A stretch of 64,000 nucleotides of DNA from Lantana camara (GCA_037501455.1 CM074857.1:103697501-103761500), one strand, 5' to 3'. Shown: positions 47,656 through 59,160, counted from the stretch's first letter. Notes: generated from the letters alone by a model not told the origin. Program-made: numbers and translations.

Positions 47656-48200
47656 CTTTTTGCTAGTTGGTGGCCGACCTGGAAGCCAATGGCCTCAATT
47701 CTTGGAGCAGTGAGTTCGGGCTTGTTTGCATACAAACCCCTGCAATACGACACCACTATCTCCGCCATCAAACTCTCGATGTAGCTCTCTGATACTTCTC
47801 TCACCATTATCAGATGTAATTTTCTCTCCTATCTTCTTCTCTGTGGATCGAGATTTGGATCTGCAATGAATAAAAGTGAAAATGGATGTGCGCTTTTTGC
47901 AACCCAACAAATATCAAAGACAACCAGGATTAAAAATCAATCTCTTGTAAATCAGACAAAGAACATACCTCCGAAAACGCCCAAAATCTCACAAAAAACC
48001 CTAGTTCTGAAAATCCGAACTAATTTGAAGACGAAATCGACTTTCTAGAAGACAGAACACGAGGAAATTCTGGATTAACTGATGATTAGGGAGAATCACT
48101 GAAAAACTAGGAGGTTTAGCCGGATTTAGGAGATCTGAGATTGGAGATCCAGCGTCAAATATGAAGGGTTCCAGATGCTGATGTCGAAACTTGCAGCAGG
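47656..48200 (-). pseudogene. Captured 5' end of a TRAPPC6 (TRAPP complex subunit) gene
   Basis: The coding part is 47807-47656: MVREVSESYIESLMAEIVVS, then ANKPELTAPRIEAIGFQVGH to QLAKR, ending at AG/GTTGGT. This matches the N terminus of the Bet3-family TRAPP subunit 6, a vesicle-tethering factor. Upstream, the leader contains an intron (47968-47861, GTATGT to GCAG), and leader-like sequence continues towards 48200. The rest of the protein is absent. Because promoter-proximal sequence was captured, this end could drive a minus-strand transcript through all other captured exons in F. Confidence 0.75.
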
Positions 48201-48489
48201 GTAGGGTTTCTTCTAAATGGGAGCTTCACTTTGTTGTTCTGAAAATAGAAGGGGAGTAGGGTTCTTCTAAAGCAGCTAAATGCAAATGCTCAAGAATGGG
48301 AGCAGGACCCCTTTTTTTTCGTTGATTTTTGGTTCAAGAATGTGGAGTAGGGTTCCCTCGTTTTTTTTAATGGAAACCGCCCAAATTTCACTTCATTATA
48401 TTGCATAATATAACATATATTATGAATAAATAAATAAATAATGATAATATATTGTGATATTTGTTTTAAAAATAACATAATAAATATAT

Positions 48490-48702
48490 CATATTAAGAC
48501 CCTTTATTAAATGTGTCACAATAAATTTATTATATTATGACGCCTAATGTAAAAGTGTCTTATTATTATTAATTTACTTAATAAAGAATTTCATATAAAA
48601 ATTAAATTAAATCTAATAAGACAAATATACAAAAAGCGTCTCAACAGTTAGTATATTATGACGCTTTTTAACAGGCGTCATAATAGAGCGTCTAATCAGG
48701 CA
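48490..48702. repeat. Right subterminal repeats of F
   Basis: Repeated attatgacgc / gcgtcataat words (near 48535, 48655, 48675) mirror the left subterminal array. Confidence 0.65.
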
Positions 48703-48717
48703 GTTTTTGTAGTAGTG

Positions 48718-49285
48718 CCGAAAAATTGGAGCCTGTGTACAATCCCTGTAACCAGGTTACGGGTAGATGAGCTTCTCCTCAAGAGAACCGGGCCATCCTC
48801 TACCGAGCGCCTGTAATGCTGGTCTCCTTCGCGATCAAATTTCCAAAAGTCTTCATCCTCAGAGGACGAAGTATCGCCACCTTCACCTCGCTCGCCCACT
48901 GCTACCTCTTTCCCCTTACCCGAAATACGGATAGAGTTCGGCATCCTCTTTCTCTTTCCCGAGCGCTGAGATCGTTCCTCTTTATGGAGCTTGACCACCA
49001 TCTCCGAGTGGTTACTGCGGGAATCTTCCGAACCCAATTGAGCGGGCCCCTCAGGAGCACCCGGGGGGGTGACATCGCGAGCATCCCTGAGTGTCAGATC
49101 TTCAATTTGGACGGCCCCGCGGCCACCACCTCCTTCACCGCGATGGGTCCCTAGGTTGCCGTCGCCCCTTCCCGACCCTCGGCGAGGCATCCGTGGCTGC
49201 TGTTGTTGGTTCCCGCCCGCTCTGCGAGCGCACATCATGGTTGTAATGCTTTCAGCGCTCGTTCCTGCCATCAGGATGTCTATAT
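48718..49285 (-). pseudogene. Exon 2 of the D antisense gene, main part
   Basis: It follows acceptor TTGCAG at 49286 and reads DIDILMAGTSAESITTMMCA, then an Arg/Gly-rich and an acidic segment, open to the F insertion. The codon split at the first intron (after one base) is the same as in A. The sequence itself has diverged far from A's exon 2. Confidence 0.7.
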
Positions 49286-49409
49286 CTGCAAGCAAGAAAA
49301 TAAGCGAGCGTTAGATGGTCATATCCAGCCCTCTCCTACAATGCAGCATAATTAAAGAAGTTAACCCTCCTATTCTACAAGTTAGCAAAGTTAGTTCCTA
49401 GAATCTAAC

Positions 49410-50136
49410 CGTTGAGGTCCATGATTCGAGCGGGAGGATTGGTTATCATCTCTGGGGGACTCACAAGCCCGTAGCGGAATAAAACTTTCTCATTCCGCAT
49501 CAGTTCCTTGGCCTTAATCAACTTCTTCTCATTTTTCATAACTTGTGCTAGGCACTTTGCCCAGTGCTTGAAATCCTTATCCCCAGGTCTATGCTTGACT
49601 ATAGGGCCTTCCCTATGTATCACCCACTCTCGGGGTACCCTAAAGATCCCATCTAGTGCCCCCACGAAGAAGAATTTCTCCTTCAAATTCTCTCTGTACG
49701 AGGTTGAGGGTTAATCTATCATTTTTAGCCCTGATTTGGACTGGGCGTAGTAGAAACCGTCCCTCGGGGACGAGCACGGAGAGCGGGCCACCTGGATCAA
49801 GCTGTTGAAATTATCAATAGAAGGCTCGTGACCCGTGGCTCTCATCAACATCACAAAAGCATTCATCAGTGTTATCCTGTTAGGCAAAATTTGAGAGGGA
49901 CACAAACCTAGTGAATTTAACAGGTTGGTGATCGGGACTAGGATAGGAAACCTCGACCCTCTGGCAAGCACAGCATCCTTGTAAACTGTCATTGACCCCG
50001 GAGGCGGGCGGTTGGCCCTCTCCCTATCCACAGGGAAGCGGGCTGTGTACACGTTGTCCCAATAGACCTTCAACTTTAATTCAGCTAACTTCGCGAGCGT
50101 CAGAGTGCTCTCTATCTCGTCCGGAGACCTATCTGT
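49410..50136 (-). pseudogene. Exon 1 (3' part) of the D antisense gene, PF04195-like
   Basis: Read on the minus strand: FPILVPITNLLNSLGLCPSQ, then NRITLMNAFVMLMRATGHEP, and KEKFFFVGALDG. These parallel LRLPLPRVISDFLVRYNLCPSQ, SFSLMHCMIITMKCLGFEP and SKFFFIDLP in A. A TAA at 49711-49713 breaks the frame. The exon ends at a G/GTTAGA donor at 49409. Upstream it continues across solo LTR H2 to 52155-52526. Confidence 0.75.
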
Positions 50137-52149
50137 TGTTAGGAATAGTGCCCTTAAAGTAGCTTTTGGCTTTACTATTTCCTTGTAATATCACAAACAG
50201 TCTTTGAATAATAAACGAGATGATTTTGTTCATAGGCATTCACTTCTTTATGTGCTTATTTATGTCTGTTTGGGTTGACTGTGTTTTTGCATGTATTGAA
50301 CTCCTCTAATCCGATGAGGTCGTTAAGAACTTTGTTGTTATGGGAACGACACATGAAACAAGTTCTTAACTCCATAGTCGAGGATTAGAAACTTCTCCAA
50401 GTCGAGAGTCCGACAGACAGTGGGAGTGTCGACCTTGACTCTGTTGAGACTTGCTTATGTGATTATATCCTTTTGAAGGATCACTCAGTTTCATGGAGTG
50501 ATAAGTGCATACGATGATGCATTCATAATACATGAGGGTAATTGTTACTAGAACTTCATCACTGAGAAGTCCCGCGTGAGAACATTCCTAAATGGGAAAG
50601 GAAGTCTCCTAGAAACTTCCAGATTAGGAAATATCTCACAGGTTAATAACGTGATTCATTAATCCTTAGACTTGAGATTCTGTAATGTCTCATATGAGCT
50701 AACTCTATAATTTGATATAGGCTCAAAAGGGTGTCGCCATATAGACACCTGAACCACGGCCTATGTTGGGATTACACAAGTGGCATATGTAGAATTAATA
50801 GAATCAACAAAGGACCTACACTTGTTGTAAGAACAAGAATGATCTCTTACTGATTGAGTTGTTCGTAGTCCATTAAACTTAAACCCTTGGCCAAGGTGGA
50901 TGAAAGATCAAGATATCAAGAAAATGGGGTTTTCTTGGATTGAGGTCTAAATGGATATGAAACGAACTTAACTTTAAAGATCAAGAATATTTAGGCTCTG
51001 AGAATATTCTCATGCCTCTTGATTGAGAGATGGAGTTGTAGGATGATCGTATTTCACTGTATGTTATTGACTGAAAGGTTCTTCGATTCATTTCGTTATT
51101 TGGCTAGGGGTCACACATCCATTGCTAGATTACGATAGTGTGATCTGTGAAGTGATTAATTAATTAGTGAATTAATTAATTACTATCACTACTAATCGAA
51201 TAATGAACCTATAGGGTCACACACAAATGCCAGGACACGAGGGTTATGGTAGGATGTTAATATGATTAACGAAGGATCAAAATTTTGATCGAAGAAGGCA
51301 AAATACCTCGCCATGAGTCACGGTAATGACGTGACTGCCACGTGTCATTGACACGTGGGTCACACGTGTGATGCACACGTGTCACGGATGACGTGGCTTA
51401 GGCTTGTGGTATTATTCCACACGCGAATTCTTTTCTAGAATTAATTAATTAAATTGTAATTAATTAATTTAAGTCTTTTAATTAATTTTGAATTAATTAT
51501 TAAGATTTTATTTCTCTAGCTTAACCCAATAAATGATTAATTGAGAATTAATTAATTTATTGAAACTTGACTTTTGGCTTTAGGAAAGTTGAAAAGTCTA
51601 ACTTCCTATTGTAGGAGAGAGAAAGTTATTCTTGCAAGACTTGGAGAACAAGTTGGGAACTTATTTTCTCCAATTAAATTAAATAATTAATTAGTTAATT
51701 AGTGAGCAAGAAAACAAAGCCCATTAGGTTTAGGAAACCCTAAGGGGCTCAATCCACACTAGTATAAATACTAGTGGTGGTGTTTCTCTTATTCTTGAGA
51801 CCAACACTCGCGAAGTGTTATGTTTTTGAGAAAAATAAAAGAAAAGTTTTCAAAGCAAAACCCTAGCCATTAACACAAGTTATAGAACTAGCATTCTCAC
51901 TTGCTTGATCGTGTTCTAGGACTGGTGTGGATATGCTTTAGAGGATCGTTGCTTTGGGATCTATCGAGAACCGTTCGAGGGACATTCCTCTTGAAGGGTG
52001 TTCAGTAGGCGGTACTGACATCACTAGAAAGCTTCAATCTACGTAAGTTTCTAAACACCCTAAGATACGATACGAGAATTGCAAGTCCATGATCAATCTT
52101 TTGGAAAAATTTTAAATTTCCGCTGCGTTTCTGCTCCAGTTTTCCAATA
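50137..52149 (+). mobile_element. Solo LTR H2
   Basis: 2,013 bp starting tgttaggaatag and ending ccaata, flanked by TSD tctgt (50132-50136 and 52150-52154). No internal region or second LTR. Homologous to H1. It splits exon 1 of the D antisense gene, whose frame is continuous once H2 and one TSD copy are removed. Confidence 0.85.
51325..51400. promoter_or_regulatory. Cluster of G-box/ABRE-like ACGTG motifs in H2
   Basis: Within about 75 bp there are four CACGTG hexamers (ccacgtgtc, gacacgtggg, cacacgtgtg, cacacgtgtc) plus flanking tgacgtgac and gatgacgtggc. The cognate part of H1 has only a weaker version (near 15700-15735). Confidence 0.6.
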
Positions 52150-52154
52150 TCTGT

Positions 52155-52526
52155 CTTGTGGGGGTTATTCTTCCTCACTTGGGTAGCTGGCTCTTTCCCT
52201 TTCCTTTGGCATTTTCGGGGAGGCTCTTCATCTGCCTAGCACCCCGAGGGCCCTACTTCCTCTTGAGGGCCAACAATCGCCACCGTGACCTGGTGATCTT
52301 GGGGCCTCATGGCACTGTTTAATAGGGGAAAAACCCTTTTCCCTTGCCTTTGCATTCTGATTGCTAAATCCATCTCTTCGAAAAGGTGATCCATACCCTT
52401 GGTTCCCCTCTCGTTCATCCCTGGAACGGCGGCATCAAGTTCCTCGTCCCCAACCACCTCTGGGACTCCCCCTATCGGAATAGCAGTTGGGATTTCCTTC
52501 TGGGGAGAGGAACTCGCACAGGACAT
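52155..52526 (-). pseudogene. Exon 1 (5' end) of the D antisense gene
   Basis: ATG 52526 starts MSCASSSPQKEIPTAIPIGG. A TAG at 52236-52238 interrupts the frame, but the same phase continues (ADEEPPRKCQRKGKEPATQV) to the H2 boundary and beyond. The N terminus is acidic and low in complexity, as in A. Confidence 0.65.
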
Positions 52527-53140
52527 CTCCTCAATTTCCCTTGAACTCGCACAGGCTATTGTTGCCCTCTTGGAATTCTTACAGAGAAACTTTGCAGAAA
52601 GGAAGATCTATATGCAATTAATTCTCCCTAAGAAAGCCTCCTCACATAAGAACCACTCTCAACGCAACCTAAATCTACGGTTAGTACAAAAACTACAGAG
52701 ATTTACCTAAGAGTGAAGGATAATCTGTTGGGGAGAGTTGCCAGAAATTGCAAGAACTTGCAGAGAAAATGGCTGCCTTTGCTTGGCAGAATTGGGGGAT
52801 GCGTAAAGAGTGAAAATAAATGACCAAATCCCTATTTATAGGGTTAGGGTTTGCATTATTCAGGCATTGGGAGTTCAAACGCAATCATTCCCGCCTTGAA
52901 AACCTCCCCACTTTTGGTAACCATCACACGTCTCACAACAAACACATGCCACTTCTTTGATACGCGCGCCCACGTCGCCACTCAGCATTTAATGTGGACA
53001 TGACTTTATTTAATGCTCTATCAGAAAACGCCCGTTACAGAAGATGTACAGTCGCTTCCCTCCAAGAGCTTAACCCTCATATATTCAAAGTCAAGGCTCA
53101 GGTTTCAAAATTGTACAGTACGCTCAAGCGCAACTACAGA
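52527..53140 (-). promoter_or_regulatory. Upstream region and TATA box of the D antisense gene
   Basis: cctatttataggg at 52831-52843 reads CCCTATAAATAGG on the minus strand, in the same palindromic setting as in A's antisense genes. The remainder, to the PPT, is non-coding. Confidence 0.55.
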
Positions 53141-53155
53141 ATTTGGGGGGTAAAA
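53141..53155 (+). other. Polypurine tract of D
   Basis: atttggggggtaaaa lies directly before the LTR start tgatgggg. Its AATTTGGGGGG core is shared with A. Confidence 0.75.
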
Positions 53156-53984
53156 TGATGGGGTTAAATCACGCTCGGGTCAAGCGGTGTACGTGTGTCA
53201 TGAATCCGAGGGCTCCGGAGATCTGACGTTCGTAATAATGGGCCCACAGCATAAGTCCGGCCCATCCCATCATCAGCTTACTGGCCCAGACTCGTGCGCC
53301 TCGACCCCAATCGTCAGCGTGGGATTGACTCACCTGCCCTGCTTGACGCTCGCATTACGATCCCAAGAGACGCTTTACACCCCTATCGAGCAGCCCAACG
53401 TTCGGGCTCAGCATCAGATTGCACTATTCGCCCCGAAGGTCAATCCCACCTTAGTGGAGAGTCCCTCTTGAGGGCACTCTCAGAGGTGTGAGGAGCGTTG
53501 TTGAGTATCTCCATGCTCGCCGCTCTCCAACAGCCTCTGACACAGTGGTAGTGCGCACCTCGTACCTGGCACGCCACAGGCTTTCAGAGTCATCACTTTC
53601 ACACCATCACATAACGCTAGGTGTCTAGGGTAGCACAGGGTTTGGGACCACAAGGTCAAATTACCTAAGATACCCTTGCCCCTAACATATAAATATGGGA
53701 TTCACACACACATCCCCCAAGTCATCTTCTTAAAAGAAACTCACCTGCACTGAACTGGGCATTTTTCTCATCTATTTCTACCTTCCCAAGCTCTGCATTC
53801 CGTATATACATCATTGTTGCATCCTTGCTGTATTTTGACCCTTAGTGTTATCATAGTTGGAAGAACCCACGCTTCAAAGGAAACCCAGTTCCTGAGGCTC
53901 ATACGCCTGTGATGGTCCTCCCCTTTACAAACAAATCTTAAAGTGTTTGGTGTCTAAACAACCTTCAAAGTTTCTGCACCATCA
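53156..53984 (+). repeat. 3' LTR of D
   Basis: 829 bp, tgatggggttaaat to gcaccatca. It is uninterrupted and serves as the reference for the broken 5' LTR. Confidence 0.9.
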
Positions 53985-53989
53985 CCTGT

Positions 53990-55080
53990 GTTTCTCATAG
54001 AATTAATATGCAATTGTGAGCATATAGACAAAGACATCAAATTAATTAAGGAATTATAATCACATAGAGCTCTATCAATTCCAATAGTTCCTATTTTACA
54101 TGGAAGAACAAATAAACCTTTATCATTACTCATTTGAGGTATCTTTTCTTGAAGGATATCAAAGAAATGCTTTCCAATACTTACCTTCCCATAACAAGGC
54201 ATACTTTCCTTAGTTGCACACAATTCTTCAAGAGAATTCATATATTGAGGCATAGATTTAATTACATCAAGTAATGGAACATTTACCTCAACATTGTAAA
54301 GTGCCTTTAGGAACTTTAATTCATCATCTTGGAACTCTGATTCATCCTTTTGAAACTCAACATACCTCTGTGCAGTGGGGTTTGGGTTGATCAAAGGTTG
54401 AGATCGTATAGTAGGTCTGGATTCCTCACCTGACCTTAAGCCATGATCATCACTTATGCTCAGGTCTGTTGTACAGTCATGCTCTGTTTCTTCATCAACT
54501 TTCTGGACTGCTATGATACGTTCTGTTTCAGCCCTGTTTTCTGGACTAGCATTTCATGTCTTGATTGGTGATCAGAACTTGTCCATTTTTCTACAAGTAG
54601 CTCAAGCTTTTTTTATTCTTTATCTTCCAATTTTCTCACCGAGGAAGCTAATTGTGCAATTTGATTTTCCAACTTCTCTTGAAATTGTTGCATGTTATTA
54701 CGGGTCTCTTGTTGGAATTACCACATTTGTTCCATGCTTGTCCGAGTTTCCTGTTGAAATTGTTGTGTATCAATCATAAATGCTTTAAACATTTCTTCAA
54801 GAGACGTACCTGAATTGGCAGATGTTGGATATTGTTGTGGAGGTTGAAATGTTGTGCCTACATCACAGTCCTGCTTTGTTGGTTTTGGAAGAAGATCCTC
54901 ATCTAGCAAAGGACACTTATCAGTTTTGTGAGGGCCTGTGCACACCCCACATTGATCATTTATGGGCTGCAAATAAGAAAAGTGATCATCAAGGAGTAAA
55001 GGACATCCATTGGTTGGATGGTCACCGATGCAAATTCCACAAACATCACTTTGAGAGCTTGTAACCATTGATGGCAACAT
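53990..55080 (-). pseudogene. Gag and protease-start frame of B
   Basis: ATG 55080 starts MLPSMVTSSQSDVCGICIGD. Two NxCPLL modules (GDHPTNGCPLL and GPHKTDKCPLL) parallel gag of C. After an interruption near 54720-54400, the frame 54394-53990 reads MINPNPTAQRYVEFQ to RALCDYNSLINLM. B keeps sense codons (CAG, CAA) at two positions where C has stops. No RT or IN is present. Confidence 0.7.
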
Positions 55081-55156
55081 GTTAATTCCCTGAACTGACT
55101 TCTCTGCACAAAAAACACTAAGCTATCAAAAGAAAAACAAAACCAATTAAAACCAA

Positions 55157-55174
55157 TCCCCGGCAACGACGCCA
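55157..55174 (-). other. Primer-binding site of B
   Basis: The minus strand reads TGGCGTCGTTGCCGGGGA, one base different from the PBS of C. Confidence 0.7.
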
Positions 55175-55180
55175 GAAATT

Positions 55181-56629
55181 TGATGGGTGCTGAATCTACC
55201 AAATAATATTCCCAAACTACTAAACACAATAAATTATGTATAGTGGTAAAGGGTCGATCCCATAGAGATTGGATGGTCTCGTAAATCTCCTAATAGCCAA
55301 GCAAACAAACAACAAAAGTAAAGGGGGGAGGTTAACGTAATTAACTAAAGTGCAGAAAATTAAATAACATACTGAAATTAAACAAACTAACTAAAGAACA
55401 TAAACTCACGAGGATTAGGGAAATAAAACTCTAGTCAAGTTATTCTTTAAATTCATGTTTGTAATCTGATCGTAGATGCATAAATAAACTTAAAATCCAT
55501 CGATAGACCGGCTATAGCGTCAACAAGCTCTGACAACCTCGTCTTTTCTAACTTATTCGGTGATTAAGATACGATCTTTAACCAACTCCCTAACTAATAA
55601 ATAACCTCGTAGATACGATCTCAAGATTTAATTTAATGGCAGCCTTAAAGCACGATAAGGACAACGATCCTAGCCAATAAACACACAAGCTCGGATTGTT
55701 TAGACTATTGTGCATGCACCCTATCATATTCAAGCAAACATGGAGGTAAGCCCTTATGATAGTTAACCCTTAGCATACTTAAATTGACAATTACGGATCA
55801 ATTCAGTTTATGTGGTTTGCAAGGTAAGTTTCAAGATAATAAATTAGCCAAATCAATCATCTATCAACATACCTATATTAATCAAATTAGATGCGTACAA
55901 CATACCAAGGATCAAAAGCATGGAAAATAATTAGATCTGACAAATAACCACATGAATCTTGGAATAACTTAACTAGAATAAGGTTACTAGCTGTTGTTCA
56001 TATTTACAAAATATGAAGCTATCAAACTGATTAGAAACTGAAATTAAACCGACTAAGCTTATCTACAAAACATAGATTAAAATACTTCACAAGTTAAACA
56101 TGAAATTAAACTAAATGGAGAAAAGGAAAAGAGAATTCTTGCTCTAATCAAAACAGGGGATTTAGCCCCTGTTTCTGCTGCATGCTTCCTTTTCTTCTCC
56201 AAGGCTGAATAATGAACCCCTTGCCTTCTAATTTAGCTTATAAAACCAATTCTTGCAAGTTGGGCACATATCCCAAGGTAAAGAGCCTTTTGCAAGTCCC
56301 CAAATCGTCATCTTCAGTCTTGAGACGCACCAAACCGAAATGGAGCAGCTGCAAGCGGGTTTAATTGCAAAAAGGAAAAGTCAGCCGCAATAGTTGACCT
56401 GTGTGAGCTGTCTGCTAAGTCACCCTTAGGCTAAGGGATGATCATAGCTTGATGGTCATAGCTCAGTTCATTTTTTTCACTTACAACTTTTTTTAGTTCA
56501 GATTATGCATAACCCTTCAATCCAACGCAATTGGTCCTGCAACGCCATAATTAAGCCAAATTAGGCATATTTTCAGTTAAATACAAGGGGGAAAATTAAG
56601 GCAGTTAAAGCACTAATTACAAACTAATA
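55181..56629 (-). repeat. 5' LTR of B
   Basis: 1,449 bp on the minus strand, starting TATTAGTTTGTAATTAGTG (TG mutated to TA) and ending GCACCCATCA. Colinear with the LTRs of C. Confidence 0.8.
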
Positions 56630-59160
56630 ATTTGTAGCAGATTTGTACTCTTTATCATCCAAAAAGCGAGTAGTACATGCACCGGAAGCACGCCCTGACT
56701 GTTGGAAAATTGTCAACATTTCTGGAATTGAGTCATTAATACCACCATCATCATTCCTTACCACCCTGGTTCTCATGGAACGAACATGAGATTGAAAATA
56801 GAAGGAGCAAAAATAGGCAGTTTCACGTCGTAAGTACGCCTTGCAAATAGAACCCTCCACTCTAGCTTTATTTTTAACCGTTTTCTTTATCTTTCCAAGG
56901 AATCTGTACTGATTAAAAGATAATTTTGTTATTTAAGTTAATGATTATTATATAAGATAATGAATAATTCTTTTTTCCTTTCAAAGGGATACATCCACCT
57001 AAATTGTACAGGCTTTCCATTTCAAGCTTCTTCGATCAAATGAATCGGCAAATGATCCATTACATCAAAGAATGATGAGGGGAAAGCTCTCTCAAGTTTA
57101 CACAAAATAATGGGTATGTTTTTCTCCATTTGATCAAGATCTGCATGCCTCAGCGTACTTGAACATAAATCCCTGAAAAATTTACTTAATTCGGCCAGTG
57201 GTTTCCATATCTCATCAGGCAATTCTCTAAAGGTAATAGGTAACAACTGCTCCATAAAAATGTGACAATCATGACTCTTCATCCCATGTATCTTAGCATG
57301 TTGTGTATCAACACACCATGATAAATTTAATGAATAACCATCAGGCATGCGGAGTTGTTTTATCCACTCACATATTATTCTTTTTTGCTTCAATGTTAAT
57401 GCATACTTAGCCTTTGGTTTTCCCCAACGTCCATTACCCTTAGGCACTAGTTCTAATTCAGGTCGCCGACACAACTCCTTTATATCCATACGTGAATTCA
57501 TGTTATCTTTGGTTTTTCCTGAACTGTCCATCACCATGTTAAAGAAGTTGTCAAAGATATTCTTTTCTATATGCATCACATCTAAATTATGACGAATTAA
57601 ATTGTCCTTCCAATGAGGCAATTCCCAAAATATACTTTGTTTCTTCCAATTATGTTGCACACCACTACCTGAAATTCTTAACTCGTTGGGATGTTCTGTA
57701 ACTTTTGGAAAGTCACAAACCTGTTCCTAAATTTCATGTCCATTCAACTTAGGAGGTGGATGATCATGCTCAGTACGATTCTTCTTAAAATTGATTTTAT
57801 TCCTACGGTAAGAATGATCTATATCCAGGTCAATGTAGCCTTCATTAGAAAATTTTGATTCGTTGATACATCGTATGTCACCACGCCAACTTCCCATAAC
57901 TCTTTCAATTCATCAATCAATAGTTGCAGATATAAGTCAATGTTTTGCTTTGGATTTTTAGGCCTTGGAATGATACATGTTAGAAACATATAAGACATTG
58001 TCTTACACATCTCTGGAGGTAAATTGTAAGGCGTTACAATTATAAGCCAACAAGAGTATGATGCAGCTGATTGCGAATAAGGAGTAAACCCATCAGCACA
58101 CAAAACAAGCCTCACATTCCTAGGCTCATTGGCAAACTCGGAGTAACATTGATCAAAGTGCTTCCAAGCCTTTCCATCTGAAGGATGACACATGACCTCG
58201 TCAGGCCGGTGATTCTCAGCATGCCATCTCATATGCAGGGTTGAGCTCATTGATGCATAGAGCCTCTTTAACCGAGATAAGAGGCAGGTAGTGCATTGAT
58301 TTGATAGGAACTTGTTTTCTTCTGCCTTTACTCCCTCTGTCTTCACATGTTTCATATCTAGGGGCACCACAAAACTTACACTCCATAAGGTTTTAATCAT
58401 CTTTGTAATATAACATGTACCCATTGACACAACAGTCAATTCTTATACTAACCAACCCAAGCTTCTTCACCAACTTTTGTATTTCGTAAAAATTATTAGG
58501 AACAGTATTGTCGGGTGGTAGTAATTCTGAAATCAACTGTGTGAGCTCATCCATAGCATCATGTGGCACATTGTAATCATTTTGGATACTCATTAATTTT
58601 GATGAAACAGACAATGGTGAGTGTATATCGCAACCAGGCCACACTGGTTTGTTAAAGTCCCTCAAAAGATCAAAAAACTTTTGAGTTTCTGCATTAGGCA
58701 ACTCATGATAAGTTTGTTGCTCCCCCCGAACATTGGAACCCCTATTTGGTTCTTGATTTTCACCAGGTGGCATATCTTGTCTAGCCACATCAATGCACAT
58801 TTCAGCATACCTATTTAAAGGATCTACATGTCCTTCATGACTCGTACTCATGGCTGCATGACCGAAATTTGGTGTAGTCTCTTCTCTAGGAGCTACCTCC
58901 CCATGATCGGTCCAATACCAATAATTTGGCTTGAACCCATTTGAATACAAATGTCGTGTAACGGTAGCAGGTGATAAGAAGTCCCATTTCTTTAAGCATT
59001 AACACATGGACATCGAATAACATATTCTGTTCTAAATGCTTCTAACCCCTTTGCATATTCTATAAAAGATTCAACCCCATCTATAAATTCTAGTTTTAGG
59101 CCACCACGAGTTGGGTAAGTCCTATTATACGTCCATGTCCTATGTAAAGGAATGTTAGCC
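56630..59160 (-). pseudogene. TNP2-type CACTA transposase gene of G, main part
   Basis: ATG 59160 starts MANIPLHRTWTYNRTYPTRG, a transposase-associated domain with IRCPCVN. A frameshift lies near 58995. Then LYSNGFKPNYWYWTDHGE follows, and a stop at 58393 within the TNP2 start (YKDD, then LMECKFCGAPRYE). Another shift leads to CADGFTPYSQSAASYSCWL and YNLPPEMCKTMSYMFLT (TNP2 core). The core is cut by an internal deletion at about 57820, where LTW is followed directly by DHSYRRNKINF. HNLDVMHIEKNIFDN and a DUF4218-like part follow (RELPDEIWKPLAELSKFFRD), then RWMYPFER, a probable intron (about 56975-56900), and SICKAYLRRETAYFC to DKEYKSATNY at the B boundary. Not functional. Confidence 0.8.

Larger units (their letters stand above)
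42148..48717 (-). mobile_element. Pack-CACTA element F carrying host-gene fragments
   Basis: The ends are CACTACAGGAAAAAC at 42148 and, inverted, CACTACTACAAAAAC at 48717, flanked by the 3-bp TSD ccg (42145-42147 and 48718-48720). No transposase is encoded. Between the ends are exon-like pieces of several unrelated plant genes, all readable on the minus strand and with splice-site remnants: a Dr1/NC2-beta gene, an unknown three-exon frame, a PAP2-type phosphatase exon, a likely HMGB first exon, and the TRAPPC6 5' end. I infer transduplication by a CACTA transposon. The strand given is that of the cargo. Confidence 0.8.
14273..53984 (+). mobile_element. Tat-lineage Ty3/gypsy retrotransposon D, heavily interrupted
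   Basis: The LTRs begin tgatggggttaaat and end gcaccatca. The TSD cctgt is at 14268-14272 and 53985-53989. The PBS follows the 5' LTR at 23942 and a PPT precedes the 3' LTR at 53141-53155. Gag and pol (plus strand) are decayed, and an antisense gene on the minus strand lies between pol and the 3' LTR. Removing H1, E, F and H2 leaves about 11.5 kb, a plausible Tat-element size. Pol contains two RNase H blocks. The element inserted into the protease frame of B: that frame stops at the D boundary and resumes on the other side. Confidence 0.85.
53985..56629 (-). mobile_element. Element B (Athila-like, same family as C), 5' part
   Basis: Minus strand: 5' LTR 56629-55181, PBS, gag, then the protease frame broken by D at 53989 and resumed at 14272. 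It interrupts the G transposase gene: the frame ending EYKSATNY stops at the LTR boundary. The LTR differs from C's far more than C's two LTRs differ from each other, so B is much older, consistent with its outer position. Its 3' LTR is missing. Confidence 0.8.
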
